Assembly: GCF_001429785.1 (NCBI RefSeq)
Contig: NZ_LMJF01000001.1
Coordinates: 1,471,878-1,535,877, forward strand
Length of the DNA: 64,000 nucleotides
Source: Lysobacter sp. Root916
GTDB taxonomy: Bacteria > Pseudomonadota > Gammaproteobacteria > Xanthomonadales > Xanthomonadaceae
Reading direction: 5' to 3'
Part shown: piece after piece, positions 1-10,002 of the stretch
How positions within the stretch are numbered: the stretch's first letter is position 1
Layout of the letters: each line of letters starts with the position of its first letter
Program-made: the position numbers and the translations under genes
Notes under the pieces: model-generated
Databases searched by the model: none
What the model was told of the DNA's origin: nothing
The model's input: only the letters and a program-made list of their open reading frames with translations

Positions 1-248
1 CATCGTCGGGGTCGAGCATTACGCTACCGGCGGGCACGGACGGCGCTACGCTGCGTCGCTGGCCCCGGCCTCCACCCGATTCTGGGCGCAGGCCATCCAC
101 CGCCCTTGCCCAGAGACGAAGACAGCGCGAAATCGCGCCAACTCGGTCCGCGTTGAGTCCGTACGAATCGCAGGCCCATAATCGGGAGCGACTCGACGGT
201 TTAAGGTTTCGCTAGCGCGCAATTCCCTGGTAGAGGAGGAAGACCGGC
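1..248. other. Left edge, no complete gene seen
   Basis: No convincing complete gene. A minus-strand ATG at 17-19 would open only six codons before the window ends, so a gene leaving to the left is possible but cannot be supported. The last bases before 249 hold the strong purine-rich ribosome binding site (GAGGAGG) of the SH3 gene; a promoter for it could lie here but I see no clear -35/-10 pair. Confidence 0.4.
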
Positions 249-905
249 ATGAGTCTCTCGCATATCGCCCCCCTGGCCGTCTTGCTGGCGCTGGCGAGCG
301 GCGCCACGGCGGCGCCCGATGCCGGCGCGCGCGAGGCTCGCAAGCCGGCTTGCGAGCTCGATGCGTATGCCAAGGACACCGATCCCAAGGGTCTCAATGT
401 CCGCTCCGGCCCCTCGATCGACGCCCCCATTCTCGCGACCTTGCCGGGCTGGAAGCCACCCGGGCCCGATGACGAGTTGGAAGGACATCTCCCGGTAGGA
501 TTCACCATCGTCGAGGCGCGCGACGGTTGGGTGCGCATCGCGGACGTGTCGATACCGGACCCCGGCAGCGGCGCCCATCGGGCCTCCCCGATCAGCGGCT
601 GGGTCAGCGGCAAGAAGGTCGGTTACGCCCTACAGACCGAGGTCGGCTTCGAACGGCCCGATCCGACCAGCCCGGTGGCGATCCGCAGCGACGACTGGAT
701 CCGCCTCGACGACGCGATCGGCATCAGCGACTGCTCGGGAGAGTGGGCGCAGATCGCTTACGGCGACCGCAAGTCGCCGCAGCGCGCCTGGTTCCGCGGC
801 CTGTGCGGCCTGATCGAGACCACCTGCGATGGCCGCCTCGGCGACGACAGCGAGGATCATGCGGCGGCCGATGCGAACGCAGCGGGCGACGCTCCCAGGC
901 CTTGA
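249..905 (+). CDS. Secreted SH3-domain (SH3b-like) protein
   Basis: A 218-residue protein with an N-terminal signal peptide (hydrophobic stretch to about residue 22, ending ATAA). After it comes a bacterial SH3-like segment, about residues 35-125, with the typical phrase GLNVRSGPS followed by a valine/glycine-rich beta pattern (GWVRIADV, GWVSGKKVG). Such domains usually bind peptidoglycan or act as periplasmic adaptors. The second half has a DWIRLDDAIG phrase and four cysteines (about residues 161-193), fitting an exported oxidised protein. The start is fixed by a strong GAGGAGG site nine bases upstream. It stands alone and is convergent with pnp. No catalytic domain is visible, so the function is not assigned beyond an exported SH3-fold protein. 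Confidence 0.8.
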   Translation: MSLSHIAPLAVLLALASGATAAPDAGAREARKPACELDAYAKDTDPKGLNVRSGPSIDAPILATLPGWKPPGPDDELEGHLPVGFTIVEARDGWVRIADVSIPDPGSGAHRASPISGWVSGKKVGYALQTEVGFERPDPTSPVAIRSDDWIRLDDAIGISDCSGEWAQIAYGDRKSPQRAWFRGLCGLIETTCDGRLGDDSEDHAAADANAAGDAPRP

Positions 906-932
906 GCGAACACGACACAGCGAACGCGCAAA

Positions 933-960
933 AGAAAAGCGGGCCGTAGCCCGCTTTTCT
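933..960. terminator. Bidirectional intrinsic terminator between SH3 gene and pnp
   Basis: Perfect 12-bp stem (933-944 with 949-960), loop CGTA. The stem ends are A-rich on one side and T-rich on the other, so it can terminate the SH3 gene on the plus strand and pnp on the minus strand. It lies 27 bases after the SH3 stop and 24 bases after the pnp stop. Confidence 0.85.
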
Positions 961-984
961 CTAGTCCAGCATGGTGCGCGGCGA

Positions 985-3093
985 TTACTCGGCCACGACG
1001 CCCTCGCCTTCCTCGACGGCCTTCATCGACAGGCGGATGCGGCCCTGCTTGTCGACTTCCAGCACCTTGACCTTGACCACGTCGCCTTCCTTGAGCTTGT
1101 CGCTGACCTTCTCGACGCGCTCGTTGGAGATCTGCGACACGTGGACCAGACCGTCCTTGCCCGGCAGGATCGTCACGAAGGCGCCGAAGTCCATGATCTT
1201 GGCGACCTTGCCTTCGTAGATGCGGCCCGGCTCGACGTCGGACACGATCTGGTCGATGCGCGCCTTGGCGGCCTGCGCGGCGGCGGCGTTGACCGAAGCG
1301 ATGACGATGGTGCCGTCGTCCTGGATGTCGATCTGGGTGCCGGTTTCCTTGGTGATCGCCTGGATGGTCGAGCCGCCCTTGCCGATCACTTCGCGGATCT
1401 TGTCCGGGTGGATCTTCATGGTCAGCAGACGCGGCGCGTACTCGGACAGCTCCGAACGCGAGGTCGTGATGGCGTTGGCCATCTCGCCCAGGATGTGCAG
1501 ACGACCGGCCTTGGCCTGGCCCAGCGCGACCTGCATGATCTCTTCGGTGATGCCCTGGATCTTGATGTCCATCTGCAGGGCCGAGATGCCTTCGCTGGTA
1601 CCGGCCACCTTGAAGTCCATGTCGCCGAGGTGATCCTCGTCGCCCAGGATGTCGGACAGGACGACGAAGTTGTCGCCTTCCTTGACCAGGCCCATCGCGA
1701 TGCCCGCGACCGGCGCCTTGATCGGCACGCCGGCATCCATCAGCGCCAGCGAGCTGCCGCAGACCGAGGCCATCGAGGACGAGCCGTTCGACTCGGTGAT
1801 TTCCGACACGATGCGAATCGTGTACGGGAACTCTTCCATGGTCGGCATCACGGCGAGCACGCCGCGCTTGGCCAGGCGGCCGTGGCCGATTTCGCGGCGC
1901 TTCGGGCCCATCATGCGGCCGGCTTCACCGACCGAGTAAGGCGGGAAGTTGTAATGGAACAGGAAGTGTTCCTTGTACTCACCGGAGACGGCGTCGATGA
2001 TCTGACCGTCGCGCGCGGTGCCCAGGGTGGCGACCACGATGGCCTGGGTTTCGCCGCGGGTGAACAGCGAGGAGCCGTGGGTACGCGGCAGCACGCCGAC
2101 GCGCGAGGCGATCGGACGCACGGTGTCGAGGGCGCGGCCGTCGATGCGGACCTTGGTGCTGAGCACCGAGTTGCGCATGGTCTGGTACTCGAGCTCGCCG
2201 AATTCCTTCGACAGTTCCGAGCTGCTCCAGCCGTCGGCTTCGGCGCGGCCGGCCAGACGCTGCATCACGTCCTTCTTGATCGCGCCGATGGCGTCGCGGC
2301 GCTGCAGCTTGTCGCGGACCTGGAACGCGGAAGCGAGCTGGTCGCCCACGGCTTCCTTGAGCGCGCCGATCAGGGCGTCGTTCTTCACCGGAGCTTCCCA
2401 CGAGGACGGCTTGGTGCCGGCTTCGACGACGAGCTCGTTGATGACGTTGATGACCTTCTGCATCTCGCGATGACCGAACATCACCGCGCCCAGCATGACG
2501 TCCTCGGACAGCATCTTGGCTTCGGATTCGACCATCAGCACCGCGTTGGAGGTGCCGGCGACGACGAGCTCGAGCTCGGACTCGGCCAGCTCGGAAGCGG
2601 TCGGGTTGAGCAGGTACTGACCGTTCTTGTAACCGACCTTGGCGGCGCCGATCGGGCCCTGGAACGGGGTACCGGCCAGCGCGAGCGCGGCCGAGGCACC
2701 GATCAGGGCCGGGATGTCGCCGTCGATTTCCGGATTCATCGACATGACCGTGGCGATGATCTGGACTTCGTTACGGTAGTCCTCCGGGAACAGCGGACGG
2801 ATCGGACGGTCGATCAGACGCGAGATCAGCGTCTCCTTCTCGGTCGCACGGCCTTCGCGCTTGAAGAAGCCGCCCGGGATGCGACCGCCGGCGTAGAACT
2901 TCTCCTGGTAATCCACGGTGAGCGGGAAGAAGTCCTGGCCCTCGCGCGCGCTCTTGGCGGCGACGGCGGTCACCAGCAGCACGGTGTCCTCCATCTTGAC
3001 GATGACGGCGCCGCCGGCCTGACGGGCGATTTCGCCGGTCTCCAGGGTCACCTGATGGTTGCCGTACTGGAAGGTCTTGGTAATTTTTGCCAC
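985..3093 (-). CDS. pnp: Polynucleotide phosphorylase
   Basis: A 702-residue phosphorolytic 3'-5' exoribonuclease, trimeric, central to RNA decay and part of the degradosome in relatives. Domain order is as in the family: two RNase PH-like cores (the second with the conserved [10 protein letters not shown] phrase), then a KH domain ([17 protein letters not shown]) and a C-terminal S1 domain ([11 protein letters not shown]). I chose the GTG at 3091-3093 because it gives the usual N-terminus ([10 protein letters not shown]) and has GAAGGA seven bases upstream; the frame stays open further upstream without a better start. It follows rpsO after 278 bases that include the rpsO terminator and a GC-rich leader. 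In relatives this leader is cut by RNase III and pnp represses itself; that control is not shown here. Confidence 0.97.
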   Translation of the reverse strand: MAKITKTFQYGNHQVTLETGEIARQAGGAVIVKMEDTVLLVTAVAAKSAREGQDFFPLTVDYQEKFYAGGRIPGGFFKREGRATEKETLISRLIDRPIRPLFPEDYRNEVQIIATVMSMNPEIDGDIPALIGASAALALAGTPFQGPIGAAKVGYKNGQYLLNPTASELAESELELVVAGTSNAVLMVESEAKMLSEDVMLGAVMFGHREMQKVINVINELVVEAGTKPSSWEAPVKNDALIGALKEAVGDQLASAFQVRDKLQRRDAIGAIKKDVMQRLAGRAEADGWSSSELSKEFGELEYQTMRNSVLSTKVRIDGRALDTVRPIASRVGVLPRTHGSSLFTRGETQAIVVATLGTARDGQIIDAVSGEYKEHFLFHYNFPPYSVGEAGRMMGPKRREIGHGRLAKRGVLAVMPTMEEFPYTIRIVSEITESNGSSSMASVCGSSLALMDAGVPIKAPVAGIAMGLVKEGDNFVVLSDILGDEDHLGDMDFKVAGTSEGISALQMDIKIQGITEEIMQVALGQAKAGRLHILGEMANAITTSRSELSEYAPRLLTMKIHPDKIREVIGKGGSTIQAITKETGTQIDIQDDGTIVIASVNAAAAQAAKARIDQIVSDVEPGRIYEGKVAKIMDFGAFVTILPGKDGLVHVSQISNERVEKVSDKLKEGDVVKVKVLEVDKQGRIRLSMKAVEEGEGVVAE

Positions 3094-3329
3094 GTTGGGT
3101 TCCTTCGGTTCGATACGTTCCGGTCGAGGCCCTTGCCTCACCCGGTCGGCCGCCGTAACGGCCTGCGGTTTGGTGTGCACCCTGGCCGGAGCGTCCGCCC
3201 TGGCCGGTCACGCGGTCCGGACTGCCGGACCTGGGCCGAAGCGGACTGGACCGGAGCGGTCCTGGGCCGATCGACTGGCGCTGCATCCTGCATCGCCGCG
3301 GGGCGCGGTTCCGAAGATTCCGGTCCCGC

Positions 3330-3361
3330 AAAAGAAACCGCGGCGCATCGCTGCGCCGCGG
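3330..3361 (-). terminator. Intrinsic terminator after rpsO
   Basis: A perfect 10-bp GC-rich stem (3338-3347 with 3352-3361, loop TCGC) followed on the minus strand by a T-rich run (TTTCTTTT, complement of 3330-3337). It begins 10 bases after the rpsO stop, so part of the transcripts should end here and pnp probably depends on readthrough or its own promoter. Confidence 0.8.
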
Positions 3362-3371
3362 TCGGTATCGG

Positions 3372-3632
3372 TTAGCGGCGCAGACCGAGCTTTTCGATCA
3401 GGGCCTTGTAACGCTCGTTGTCTTTGCGCTTCAGGTAGTCGAGCAAGCTGCGGCGGCGGTTGACCATCTGCAGCAGGCCGCGCCGGCTGTGGTGGTCTTG
3501 CTTGTGCAGCTTGAAGTGACCGGTGAGCTGCTCGATGCGAGCGGTGAGCAGGGCGACCTGGACTTCCGGCGAGCCGGTGTCGTTGGCGCCGCGCTTGTTA
3601 TCTTCGATGACTTTGCTGGTGTCGATGGACAT
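3372..3632 (-). CDS. rpsO: 30S ribosomal protein S15
   Basis: An 86-residue protein, close to the family length. It shows the S15 signature around [14 protein letters not shown] and the C-terminal [13 protein letters not shown] helix, which contact 16S rRNA in the platform of the small subunit. The ATG at 3630-3632 has an AAGAG purine stretch upstream; the reading frame is open further upstream but that part has no homology-like sequence. It sits between truB and pnp, as in other gammaproteobacteria. In Escherichia coli the protein represses its own mRNA through a leader pseudoknot; I did not verify such a fold here. Confidence 0.97.
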   Translation of the reverse strand: MSIDTSKVIEDNKRGANDTGSPEVQVALLTARIEQLTGHFKLHKQDHHSRRGLLQMVNRRRSLLDYLKRKDNERYKALIEKLGLRR

Positions 3633-4025
3633 TGATGTTCTCTTCGATGCGTGGCCTGCAGAAGCGAATCGGTCGCGGACTTGCCGCTCCGACGCACCGC
3701 CTGGCTCGCCGTTTGCTATTGGATAGGGATGCCGTTCAAGCGCGAGTACTAGCGAAGTGCTTGAAAAGCGGCGGAATTGTACCAGCCCGCGGCGGCGAAT
3801 GCGAATGAGTTGGGACCGAGTCCGCGATGAGCGCGGGCCCCATGTGCGCGCCGATCGGGGCCAGCAGCGGCCGCCTGGCGGCAATCCAGCTCGCGCCGCG
3901 CTGCCGCATTCAGCTTCAGCGAGGCGCTCTGGCGCCTGAGTGCCGGGCCCAGCGACCTGCTCCGTCCAGGCATTGCGGGCCCGTCACGCGTCGCCCTGCC
4001 CGGTCCAACGAAACGAATCGCCGGT
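3633..4025. other. truB-rpsO intergenic region with possible rpsO promoter
   Basis: 393 bases without a gene between the rpsO start and the truB stop. The part next to rpsO is its leader. A TACAAT hexamer on the minus strand (3776-3781) could be a -10 element, with a weak TTCGCA 18 bases upstream. The remainder shows nothing else I can name. Confidence 0.4.
3776..3805 (-). promoter_or_regulatory. Possible promoter for rpsO-pnp
   Basis: TACAAT (-10-like, 3776-3781) with TTCGCA (3800-3805) at 18-bp spacing. The -10 is good and the -35 weak. It lies about 144 bases before the rpsO start codon, which would leave a leader long enough for the autoregulation known for rpsO. By eye only. Confidence 0.35.
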
Positions 4026-5003
4026 TCAGCCGCCGGTATCGGCCGGCGGCTCCGTGGCGGCGGCCGCGCCCGGGCTGCCGCTCAAGACCGCCCAGCGGAA
4101 CAAACGCTGCGGCTGCAGACGCTGCCGATCGTCACGCTGGCCCAGGCCCAGGCAGCGGCCGTCCTCGCCGAACACCGCGACCAAGCCCGGCTCGCCTTCG
4201 GCGCAGTCCACCGACTGGCCATAGCCGATCCGGCGCTGGGCCTGTGCGTCCAGCTGCACGCGCTCGAACCCGGCCAGGCCGGCCTCGATCGGCAGCAGGC
4301 AGGCGTCCAGCGCGGCCTCGCCCTGTTCGGCCAGGGCGCGCAACTCGTCCAGGGTGATCATGCGCGGCTGGGCGAAGGGTTCGACCCAGAGCCGGCGCAG
4401 CGTGGCCACGTGCGCGCCGCAGCCCAGGGTTTCGCCGAGGTCGCGGACCAGGCTGCGCACGTAGGTGCCGGAACCGCATTCGACGTGCAGGCGCAGGCGC
4501 GCGCCGTCGCGCTCGATCACGCGCAGCGCATGCACGCTGACGTCGCGTTCGGGGGCCTCGATGGCTTCGCCACGGCGGGCCTTGGCGTACAGCGGTTCGC
4601 CGCCCTGCTTGAGCGCGGAATAAATCGGCGCGCGCTGGCGGATCTCGCCGCGCAGGGGCGCCAGCGCCGCTTCGATCGTGGCCTCGTCCAGTTCCGGCAC
4701 CGGCCGCTCGAGCAGAATCGCGCCGTCGGCGTCGTCGGTGTCGGTGACCGCGCCCAACACGGCTTCGGTTTCGTAGGCCTTGCGCGCGCCCAGCAGCAGG
4801 CCGGCGATCTTGGTGGCTTCGCCGAAGCACAGCGGCAGCAAGCCGGTCGCGAGCGGATCCAGGCTGCCGGTGTGGCCGCCCTTGTCGGCGCGGAACAGAT
4901 GGCGCACCTGCTGCAGGGCCTGGTTCGAGCTCAGGCCCGGCGGCTTGTCGAGCAGCAGCAGCCCGTCTAGGGCCCGGAACACGGTGCGAGGCTTCTTGCT
5001 CAT
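4026..5003 (-). CDS. truB: tRNA pseudouridine(55) synthase
   Basis: A 325-residue enzyme that makes pseudouridine-55 in the T loop of tRNAs. The catalytic motif is clear: [13 protein letters not shown] with the active aspartate at residue 49, preceded by [13 protein letters not shown]. Other family marks are the YSALKQGG and [12 protein letters not shown] phrases, and the last part fits the C-terminal PUA-like extension. The ATG at 5001-5003 gives the normal N-terminus; earlier in-frame codons run into the REP-like repeat and are unlikely. It belongs to the metY-pnp operon, downstream of rbfA, with a 222-base gap that contains the inverted-repeat pair. Confidence 0.96.
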   Translation of the reverse strand: MSKKPRTVFRALDGLLLLDKPPGLSSNQALQQVRHLFRADKGGHTGSLDPLATGLLPLCFGEATKIAGLLLGARKAYETEAVLGAVTDTDDADGAILLERPVPELDEATIEAALAPLRGEIRQRAPIYSALKQGGEPLYAKARRGEAIEAPERDVSVHALRVIERDGARLRLHVECGSGTYVRSLVRDLGETLGCGAHVATLRRLWVEPFAQPRMITLDELRALAEQGEAALDACLLPIEAGLAGFERVQLDAQAQRRIGYGQSVDCAEGEPGLVAVFGEDGRCLGLGQRDDRQRLQPQRLFRWAVLSGSPGAAAATEPPADTGG

Positions 5004-5096
5004 GCGGGCATTGTAGGAGCGATGGCGGCCGGCACCAGCCCGGCTGGCGGGTACCGGGGCGCGACGGAATGGGGAGGGATCGCCTACCGCCCCGCT

Positions 5097-5188
5097 GTGG
5101 GAGCGGCGTGAGCCGCGATCGCGAATCCGCGACCGCATAGCCAGTGGGTAACCGATTGAGCACCGATCGCGGCTCACGCCGCTCCCAC
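5097..5188. repeat. REP-like inverted repeat pair, copy 1
   Basis: Two perfectly inverted 25-base arms (5097-5121 and 5164-5188) separated by 42 bases, in the truB-rbfA gap. Each arm starts GTGGGAGCGG and contains a small stem, GCGGC-GTGA-GCCGC. The arms are nearly identical to those at 35767-35858. The layout matches REP doublets (BIME-like elements) common in this family and in Pseudomonas. On RNA the whole element would fold into one long hairpin and could affect mRNA stability between rbfA and truB. Confidence 0.85.
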
Positions 5189-5225
5189 GGGAAGCGGGCG
5201 CGGCGCGAGGTCGTTCGAGAGGAAC

Positions 5226-5597
5226 TCAGTCCTGTCCGGACTCCGGCTCCTGCGGCGGCAGATCGCGCAGCAGGTTGTCGATGCGTTCGCCGCGATCGAC
5301 CGAGTCGTCGTAGTGGAAATGCAGCTCCGGCACATGCCGCAGCTTCATCGCCTTGCCGAGCTGGAAACGCAGCTGCGGCGAAAGCAGCTTCAGCGCCTTG
5401 ACCGCTTCCTTGGAGCGCTCGGCCTGCAGAGCGGTCACGAACACCTTGGCGTGAGCCAGGTCGCGCGTGACCTCGACATCGGACACGCTGACCGACGGCA
5501 GGGCGTGCTCGCGCACGGCCTCGTGGACGATCCGGCCCAGCTCGCGACGGAGCTGGGCGGAAACGCGATCGCTGCGATAGAACGTCTTCTGCGCCAT
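5226..5597 (-). CDS. rbfA: 30S ribosome-binding factor A
   Basis: A 123-residue KH-like protein that binds the late 30S precursor and helps mature the 5' end of 16S rRNA. The family pattern is present: RSDRVSAQLRRELGRIVHE at the start, SVSDVEVTRDLAHAKVFV in the middle, and LRHVPELHFHYDDSVDRG near the end. The ATG at 5595-5597 starts six bases after the infB stop codon, so the two are very probably co-translated. Earlier in-frame codons lie inside infB and are not needed. Confidence 0.95.
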   Translation of the reverse strand: MAQKTFYRSDRVSAQLRRELGRIVHEAVREHALPSVSVSDVEVTRDLAHAKVFVTALQAERSKEAVKALKLLSPQLRFQLGKAMKLRHVPELHFHYDDSVDRGERIDNLLRDLPPQEPESGQD

Positions 5598-5602
5598 TTC
5601 GA

Positions 5603-8221
5603 TTACAGCGTGCGCTGCACTTCGATACGCTCGAAGCACTCGATCTGGTCGCCAGGCTTGACGTCGTTGTACGCCTTCACGCCGATGCCGCACTCGGTGC
5701 CGTTACGCACTTCGTCGACGTTCTCCTTGAAGCGGCGCAGAGATTCCAGCTCGCCCTCGAAGACCACGGCGTTATCGCGCAGCACACGGATCGGCTTGGA
5801 GCGCTTGACCACGCCCTCGACCACCATGCAGCCGGCGACCGCGCCGAACTTGGAGCTGCGAAACACGTCGCGCACTTCGGCGATGCCGATGATCTCTTCG
5901 CGGATCTCGACGCCGAGGATGCCCGAAGCCACCTGCTTCACCTGGTCGATCACGTCGTAGATGATCGAGAAGTAACGCAGGTCGACGCCGTTGCCCTCGA
6001 TGATGCGGCGCGCGGAGGCGTCGGCACGGACGTTGAAGCCGATCACGGTGGCCTTGGCGGTGGCCGCGGCGTTGGCGTCGGACTCGGTGATGCCGCCCAC
6101 GCCGGAGCTGATCACGTTGATGCGGATCTGATCGTTGGACAGCGCCATCAGCGACTGGCGCAGCGCCTCGACCGAACCCTGCACGTCGGCCTTGATGACC
6201 AGGTTGAGGCTCAGCTGGCCCTCGCCCTTGCCCATCTGGGCCATGATGTCTTCCATGCGGTTGCCGGCGGCGGCGACCAGGCGCGATTCGCGGCGCTTGG
6301 TGTCGCGCTGCTGGGCGACGTCCTTGGCCAGGCGCTCGTCCTCGACCACCACGAAATCGTCGCCGGCGTCGGGCACGCCCGACAAGCCCAGCACCTGCAC
6401 CGGAATCGACGGACCGGCGAACTCGACCTGCTTGCCGTTCTCGTCGAACAGCGCGCGCACGCGGCCGTACTGCACGCCGCAGACCAGGTAGTCGCCCTTC
6501 TTGAGCTGACCCTGTTGGACCAGCACGGTGGCGACCGGGCCACGGCCCTTGTCGAGCGAGGATTCGATGACCGTACCGGTGGCGCGACCGACCGGCACCG
6601 CGAGCAGTTCCAGCACTTCGGCCTGCAGCGAGATCGCGTCGAGCAGATCGTCGACGCCGTCGCCGGTCTTGGCCGACAGCTCGACCATCTGGGTGTCGCC
6701 GCCGAACTCTTCGGCGACCACCTGCTCGGTCAGCAGTTCGTTCTTGACCCGCAGCGGATCCGCGCCGGACTTGTCGATCTTGTTGATCGCCACAATCAGC
6801 GGCACGCCGGCCGCCCGCGCATGCTGCACGGCTTCCTTGGTCTGCGGCATGACGCCGTCGTCGGCGGCCACCACCAACACCACGATGTCGGTCAGCTTGG
6901 CGCCGCGCGCGCGCATCGAGGTGAAGGCCGAGTGGCCGGGCGTGTCGAGGAAGCTGATCACGCCGCGAGCGGTTTCGACGTGGTACGCGCCGATGTGCTG
7001 GGTGATGCCGCCGGCTTCGCCCGAGGCGACCTTGGTGCGGCGGATGTAGTCCAGCAGCGAGGTCTTGCCATGGTCGACGTGACCCATGATCGTGACCACC
7101 GGCGGACGCGCGACGCGGTCGCCCTGCACTTCCTCGGCGTGCGCGATCAGCGCGTCCTCGGCGGCATTGACGTTGGTGCGGACGACGGTGTGGCCGAGTT
7201 CTTCGGTCACCAGTGCGGCGGTGTCGTAATCGATGCCCTGATTGATGGTCGCCATGACGCCCATCTTGAACAGCGCCTTGACCACGTCGCCGCCCTTGAG
7301 GGCGAGCTTCTGGGCCAGGTCGGCGACCGTGATGGTCTCGCCGATCGCGACTTCGCGCACGATCGGCGCGGTCGGACGGGAGAAGCCGTGGGCGCCGCCG
7401 CCGGAGCGGCTCTGCTCGGCCTGACGACGCGGCTTGGACTTGCCACGCGTGCTGCTGGTGCGGCGGGCGCGGTCGGAGGCGCTCAGGTGCAGCTGACCGG
7501 CGAAGCGGTTGGCGGCATCGTCGTCCTCGACGCCGGCGACCATCGCGTGCGAGCCGCGGGTCTTGTGGCGCGGGTTGTTGCGGTCGTCCACGCGGGCCGG
7601 TTCCGGACGCGCGGGCGCCGGCTTCGGATGACCGTGGCCGTGGGTGGTCGGCGGCTTGCGCACCGGCGCTTCGTCGTCCTCGGCCGGCACGACCGCGCTG
7701 ACGTCGGCCAGCTTGGCCTTCTGCTCTTCCTCGGCCTTGGCGCGCGCAGCCTCTTCGGCTTCGCGGCGGGCGGCATCGGCGGCTTCGGCGCGACGCTTGT
7801 CGACCTCGGCCAGCTTCTGCTGCTCGGCGAGGTTGCGCTGCTTGGACTCTTCGAGCTTGCGCAGGATCTCGGCGCGCTCGTCGGTCGGGTCGCCCTGGGC
7901 CTCGTTCGGCTTGACCAGGGTGACCTTCTTGCGCACGACCACGTCGACGGTGGTGCGGTTCTTGCCGCCACCGACGGTGAGTTCCTGCTTGCGGCTGCGG
8001 TTGAGCGTGATCTTCTTCGCCGCTTCGCTCTCTTCGGCGGGCTTGTCGACCTTGCCGTGCGAGCGCTTCAGGAAGCCGAGCAGCTTTACTTTCTCGATGC
8101 TGGTCACGACCTGGTCGGGGCCGCTGAAGCTCATGCCGGCCTCGGCCAGCTGCTCCAGCAACTTCTCGACCGGCGTGTTCACCAGTTCGGCCAGCTTGCG
8201 GATGGTGGTTTGCTGCGACAT
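5603..8221 (-). CDS. infB: Translation initiation factor IF-2
   Basis: An 872-residue GTPase that brings fMet-tRNA to the 30S subunit and promotes subunit joining. Two N-terminal IF2 domains ([20 protein letters not shown]; a second before the GTPase) flank a charged, low-complexity linker rich in Ala, Glu, Arg and Lys. The G domain follows, with [12 protein letters not shown] at about residue 380, DTPGH and NKID, then the C-terminal beta barrels. The ATG at 8219-8221 has AAGGAAA upstream. It follows nusA after 220 bases containing two perfect hairpins, one just before the ribosome binding site. Confidence 0.97.
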   Translation of the reverse strand: MSQQTTIRKLAELVNTPVEKLLEQLAEAGMSFSGPDQVVTSIEKVKLLGFLKRSHGKVDKPAEESEAAKKITLNRSRKQELTVGGGKNRTTVDVVVRKKVTLVKPNEAQGDPTDERAEILRKLEESKQRNLAEQQKLAEVDKRRAEAADAARREAEEAARAKAEEEQKAKLADVSAVVPAEDDEAPVRKPPTTHGHGHPKPAPARPEPARVDDRNNPRHKTRGSHAMVAGVEDDDAANRFAGQLHLSASDRARRTSSTRGKSKPRRQAEQSRSGGGAHGFSRPTAPIVREVAIGETITVADLAQKLALKGGDVVKALFKMGVMATINQGIDYDTAALVTEELGHTVVRTNVNAAEDALIAHAEEVQGDRVARPPVVTIMGHVDHGKTSLLDYIRRTKVASGEAGGITQHIGAYHVETARGVISFLDTPGHSAFTSMRARGAKLTDIVVLVVAADDGVMPQTKEAVQHARAAGVPLIVAINKIDKSGADPLRVKNELLTEQVVAEEFGGDTQMVELSAKTGDGVDDLLDAISLQAEVLELLAVPVGRATGTVIESSLDKGRGPVATVLVQQGQLKKGDYLVCGVQYGRVRALFDENGKQVEFAGPSIPVQVLGLSGVPDAGDDFVVVEDERLAKDVAQQRDTKRRESRLVAAAGNRMEDIMAQMGKGEGQLSLNLVIKADVQGSVEALRQSLMALSNDQIRINVISSGVGGITESDANAAATAKATVIGFNVRADASARRIIEGNGVDLRYFSIIYDVIDQVKQVASGILGVEIREEIIGIAEVRDVFRSSKFGAVAGCMVVEGVVKRSKPIRVLRDNAVVFEGELESLRRFKENVDEVRNGTECGIGVKAYNDVKPGDQIECFERIEVQRTL

Positions 8222-8242
8222 TCGGTGTCCGTTTCCTTCGTG

Positions 8243-8262
8243 GCGCGGGACGCATCCCGCGC
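8243..8262 (-). promoter_or_regulatory. Hairpin just upstream of the infB ribosome binding site
   Basis: Perfect 8-bp GC stem (8243-8250 with 8255-8262), loop of four. It ends only a few bases before the infB Shine-Dalgarno sequence. There is no T-run, so it is not a normal terminator. A role in setting infB translation or in processing is inference. Confidence 0.45.
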
Positions 8263-8334
8263 GTGATGGCGCCATTCTAGCCCCGCCCAGCGCCCAACAC
8301 CTCGGCGCCGCGCAGACCCGGATGGCCTGCCCGC

Positions 8335-8356
8335 GGACCGGGCCCATGCCCGGTCC
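8335..8356 (-). promoter_or_regulatory. Second perfect hairpin in the nusA-infB spacer
   Basis: A perfect 9-bp stem (8335-8343 with 8348-8356) with loop CCAT, again without a T-run. Together with 8243-8262 it makes the nusA-infB spacer strongly structured. Function unknown. Confidence 0.45.
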
Positions 8357-8441
8357 AGCGAAGCCGGATCAGGGCGCTAGCCGCGATCCGGGGTGCCGGA
8401 AGACGCCCGCCAGGGACCTCTTCCGACCTGAAGCTAAATCC

Positions 8442-9929
8442 TCACTCGAACCAGTGCTTGCGCGCTTCCATGATCAGGGCCGCAGCGCGGGCTTCGTCCA
8501 TACCTTCGATATCGGTCAGTTCGTCGGTCGCCAGGTCCGCCAGATCGTCGCGCGTGACCACGCCGCGGCCGGCCAGGACATAGGCGAGCTCGTCGTCCAT
8601 GCCTTCCAGCGACAGCAGATCCTCGGCCGGCTGGTGCTCGTCGAGCTCTTCCTCGGCGGCCAGGGCCTCGTTCAGCAGGGCGTCGCGGGCGCGGGCGCGC
8701 AGTTCCTCGACGATGTCCTCGTCGAAGCCTTCGACCGCCAGCAGCTCGCCGACCGGCACGTAGGCGATTTCCTCGACCGTGCTGAAGCCTTCCGAGACCA
8801 GGATGCCGGCGATTTCCTCGTCGACCTCCAGCTTGTCCTGGAACAGCTGGCGGGCCGAATTCTGCTCGGCCTCCGACTTGGCGGTGACCTGGTCCTGGGT
8901 CATGACGTTGAGCTGCCAGCCCGACAGGCGGCTGGCCAGACGCACGTTCTGGCCGCCCTTGCCGATCGCCTGGGCGAGACGGTCCTCGGCCACGGCCAGG
9001 TCCATCGAATGCTTTTCCTCGTCGACGATGATCGACTGCACTTCCGCCGGCGCCATCGCGTTGATGACGAACTGGGCCGGGTTGTCCGACCACAGCACGA
9101 TGTCGACGCGCTCGCCGTTGAGCTCGTTGGACACCGCCTGCACGCGCGAACCGCGCATGCCGATGCAGGCGCCGATCGGATCGGTGCGGTTATCGTGCGC
9201 GAGCACGGCGATCTTGGCGCGGTCGCCCGGATCGCGCGCGCAGGCCTTGATCGAGACCAGGCCCTGGCCGACTTCCGGCACTTCCAGCTTGAACAGCTCC
9301 ATCATGAATTCCGGAGCGGCGCGGCTGATGAACAGCTGCGGGCCGCGCGGCTCGGTGCGCACGTCGAACAGGTAGCCGCGCACGCGGTCGCCGGCGCGCA
9401 GCACGTCGCGCGGGATGCCCTTGTCCTTCGGAATGATCGCCTCGGCGTTGCCGCCTAGGTCGACATAGATGTTGCCGCGCTCAACGCGCTTGACGATGCC
9501 GGTGACCAGCTCGCCAACGCGATCCTTCCACGCGTCCACGACCTGGGCGCGCTCGGCCTCGCGCACGCGCTGCACGATGACCTGCTTGGCGGCCTGGGCG
9601 GCGATGCGGCCGAAGTCCGGGTTCTCGATCTGCTCTTCGATGTAGTCGCCGACCTCGACGCCCTCGACCTCGTCGACCGCATCCATCAGGCGCACCTGGC
9701 GGTCGGGCGACTCCATCACCACGTCGTCGGCCACGACCTCCATGCGGCGGAACGTTTCGTAGCTGCCGTCCTTCTGATCGATGGAGACGCGCACCAGCAC
9801 GTCCTCGTCGTGATAGCGCTTCTTGGCGGCGGACGCCAGCGCAGCCTCGATGGCTTCGAAGATGACCTCGCGCGGCACGCCCTTTTCGTTGGCGACTGCG
9901 TCAACTACCAGCAACAGTTCCTTGCTCAT
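8442..9929 (-). CDS. nusA: Transcription termination/antitermination factor NusA
   Basis: A 495-residue RNA polymerase-binding factor that controls pausing, termination and antitermination. Domains run in the usual order: an N-terminal polymerase-binding domain (KELLLVVDAVANEKGVP), an S1 domain around residues 135-200 (VKRVERGNIYVDLGG), two KH domains (IGACIGMRGSRVQAVSNEL; KGGQNVRLASRLSGW), and two acidic helix-hairpin-helix repeats at the C-terminus (EGFDEDIVEEL; EGMDEARAAAL). The ATG at 9927-9929 has GGAGTGA upstream at good spacing. Second protein gene of the operon. Confidence 0.97.
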   Translation of the reverse strand: MSKELLLVVDAVANEKGVPREVIFEAIEAALASAAKKRYHDEDVLVRVSIDQKDGSYETFRRMEVVADDVVMESPDRQVRLMDAVDEVEGVEVGDYIEEQIENPDFGRIAAQAAKQVIVQRVREAERAQVVDAWKDRVGELVTGIVKRVERGNIYVDLGGNAEAIIPKDKGIPRDVLRAGDRVRGYLFDVRTEPRGPQLFISRAAPEFMMELFKLEVPEVGQGLVSIKACARDPGDRAKIAVLAHDNRTDPIGACIGMRGSRVQAVSNELNGERVDIVLWSDNPAQFVINAMAPAEVQSIIVDEEKHSMDLAVAEDRLAQAIGKGGQNVRLASRLSGWQLNVMTQDQVTAKSEAEQNSARQLFQDKLEVDEEIAGILVSEGFSTVEEIAYVPVGELLAVEGFDEDIVEELRARARDALLNEALAAEEELDEHQPAEDLLSLEGMDDELAYVLAGRGVVTRDDLADLATDELTDIEGMDEARAAALIMEARKHWFE

Positions 9930-10002
9930 CTCGTCACTCCGCACGGGTCGGCTCGCGGGCCGCCGGCTCTAGGGTTGGTTAATGCTCGTTGGATAGCGGT
10001 CG

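Noticed and set aside
1-19. Start of a minus-strand gene leaving the window
   Set aside because: Only six codons visible; cannot be supported.
829-3375. Very long open frame on the plus strand opposite pnp
   Set aside because: Composition is His/Asp/Arg-rich with no domain; it is the mirror of a high-GC gene. pnp on the other strand has full domain structure.
5097-5188. Inverted repeat read as the terminator of rbfA
   Set aside because: No T-run, very long arms, and the same element recurs at 35767-35858; a REP doublet explains it better.
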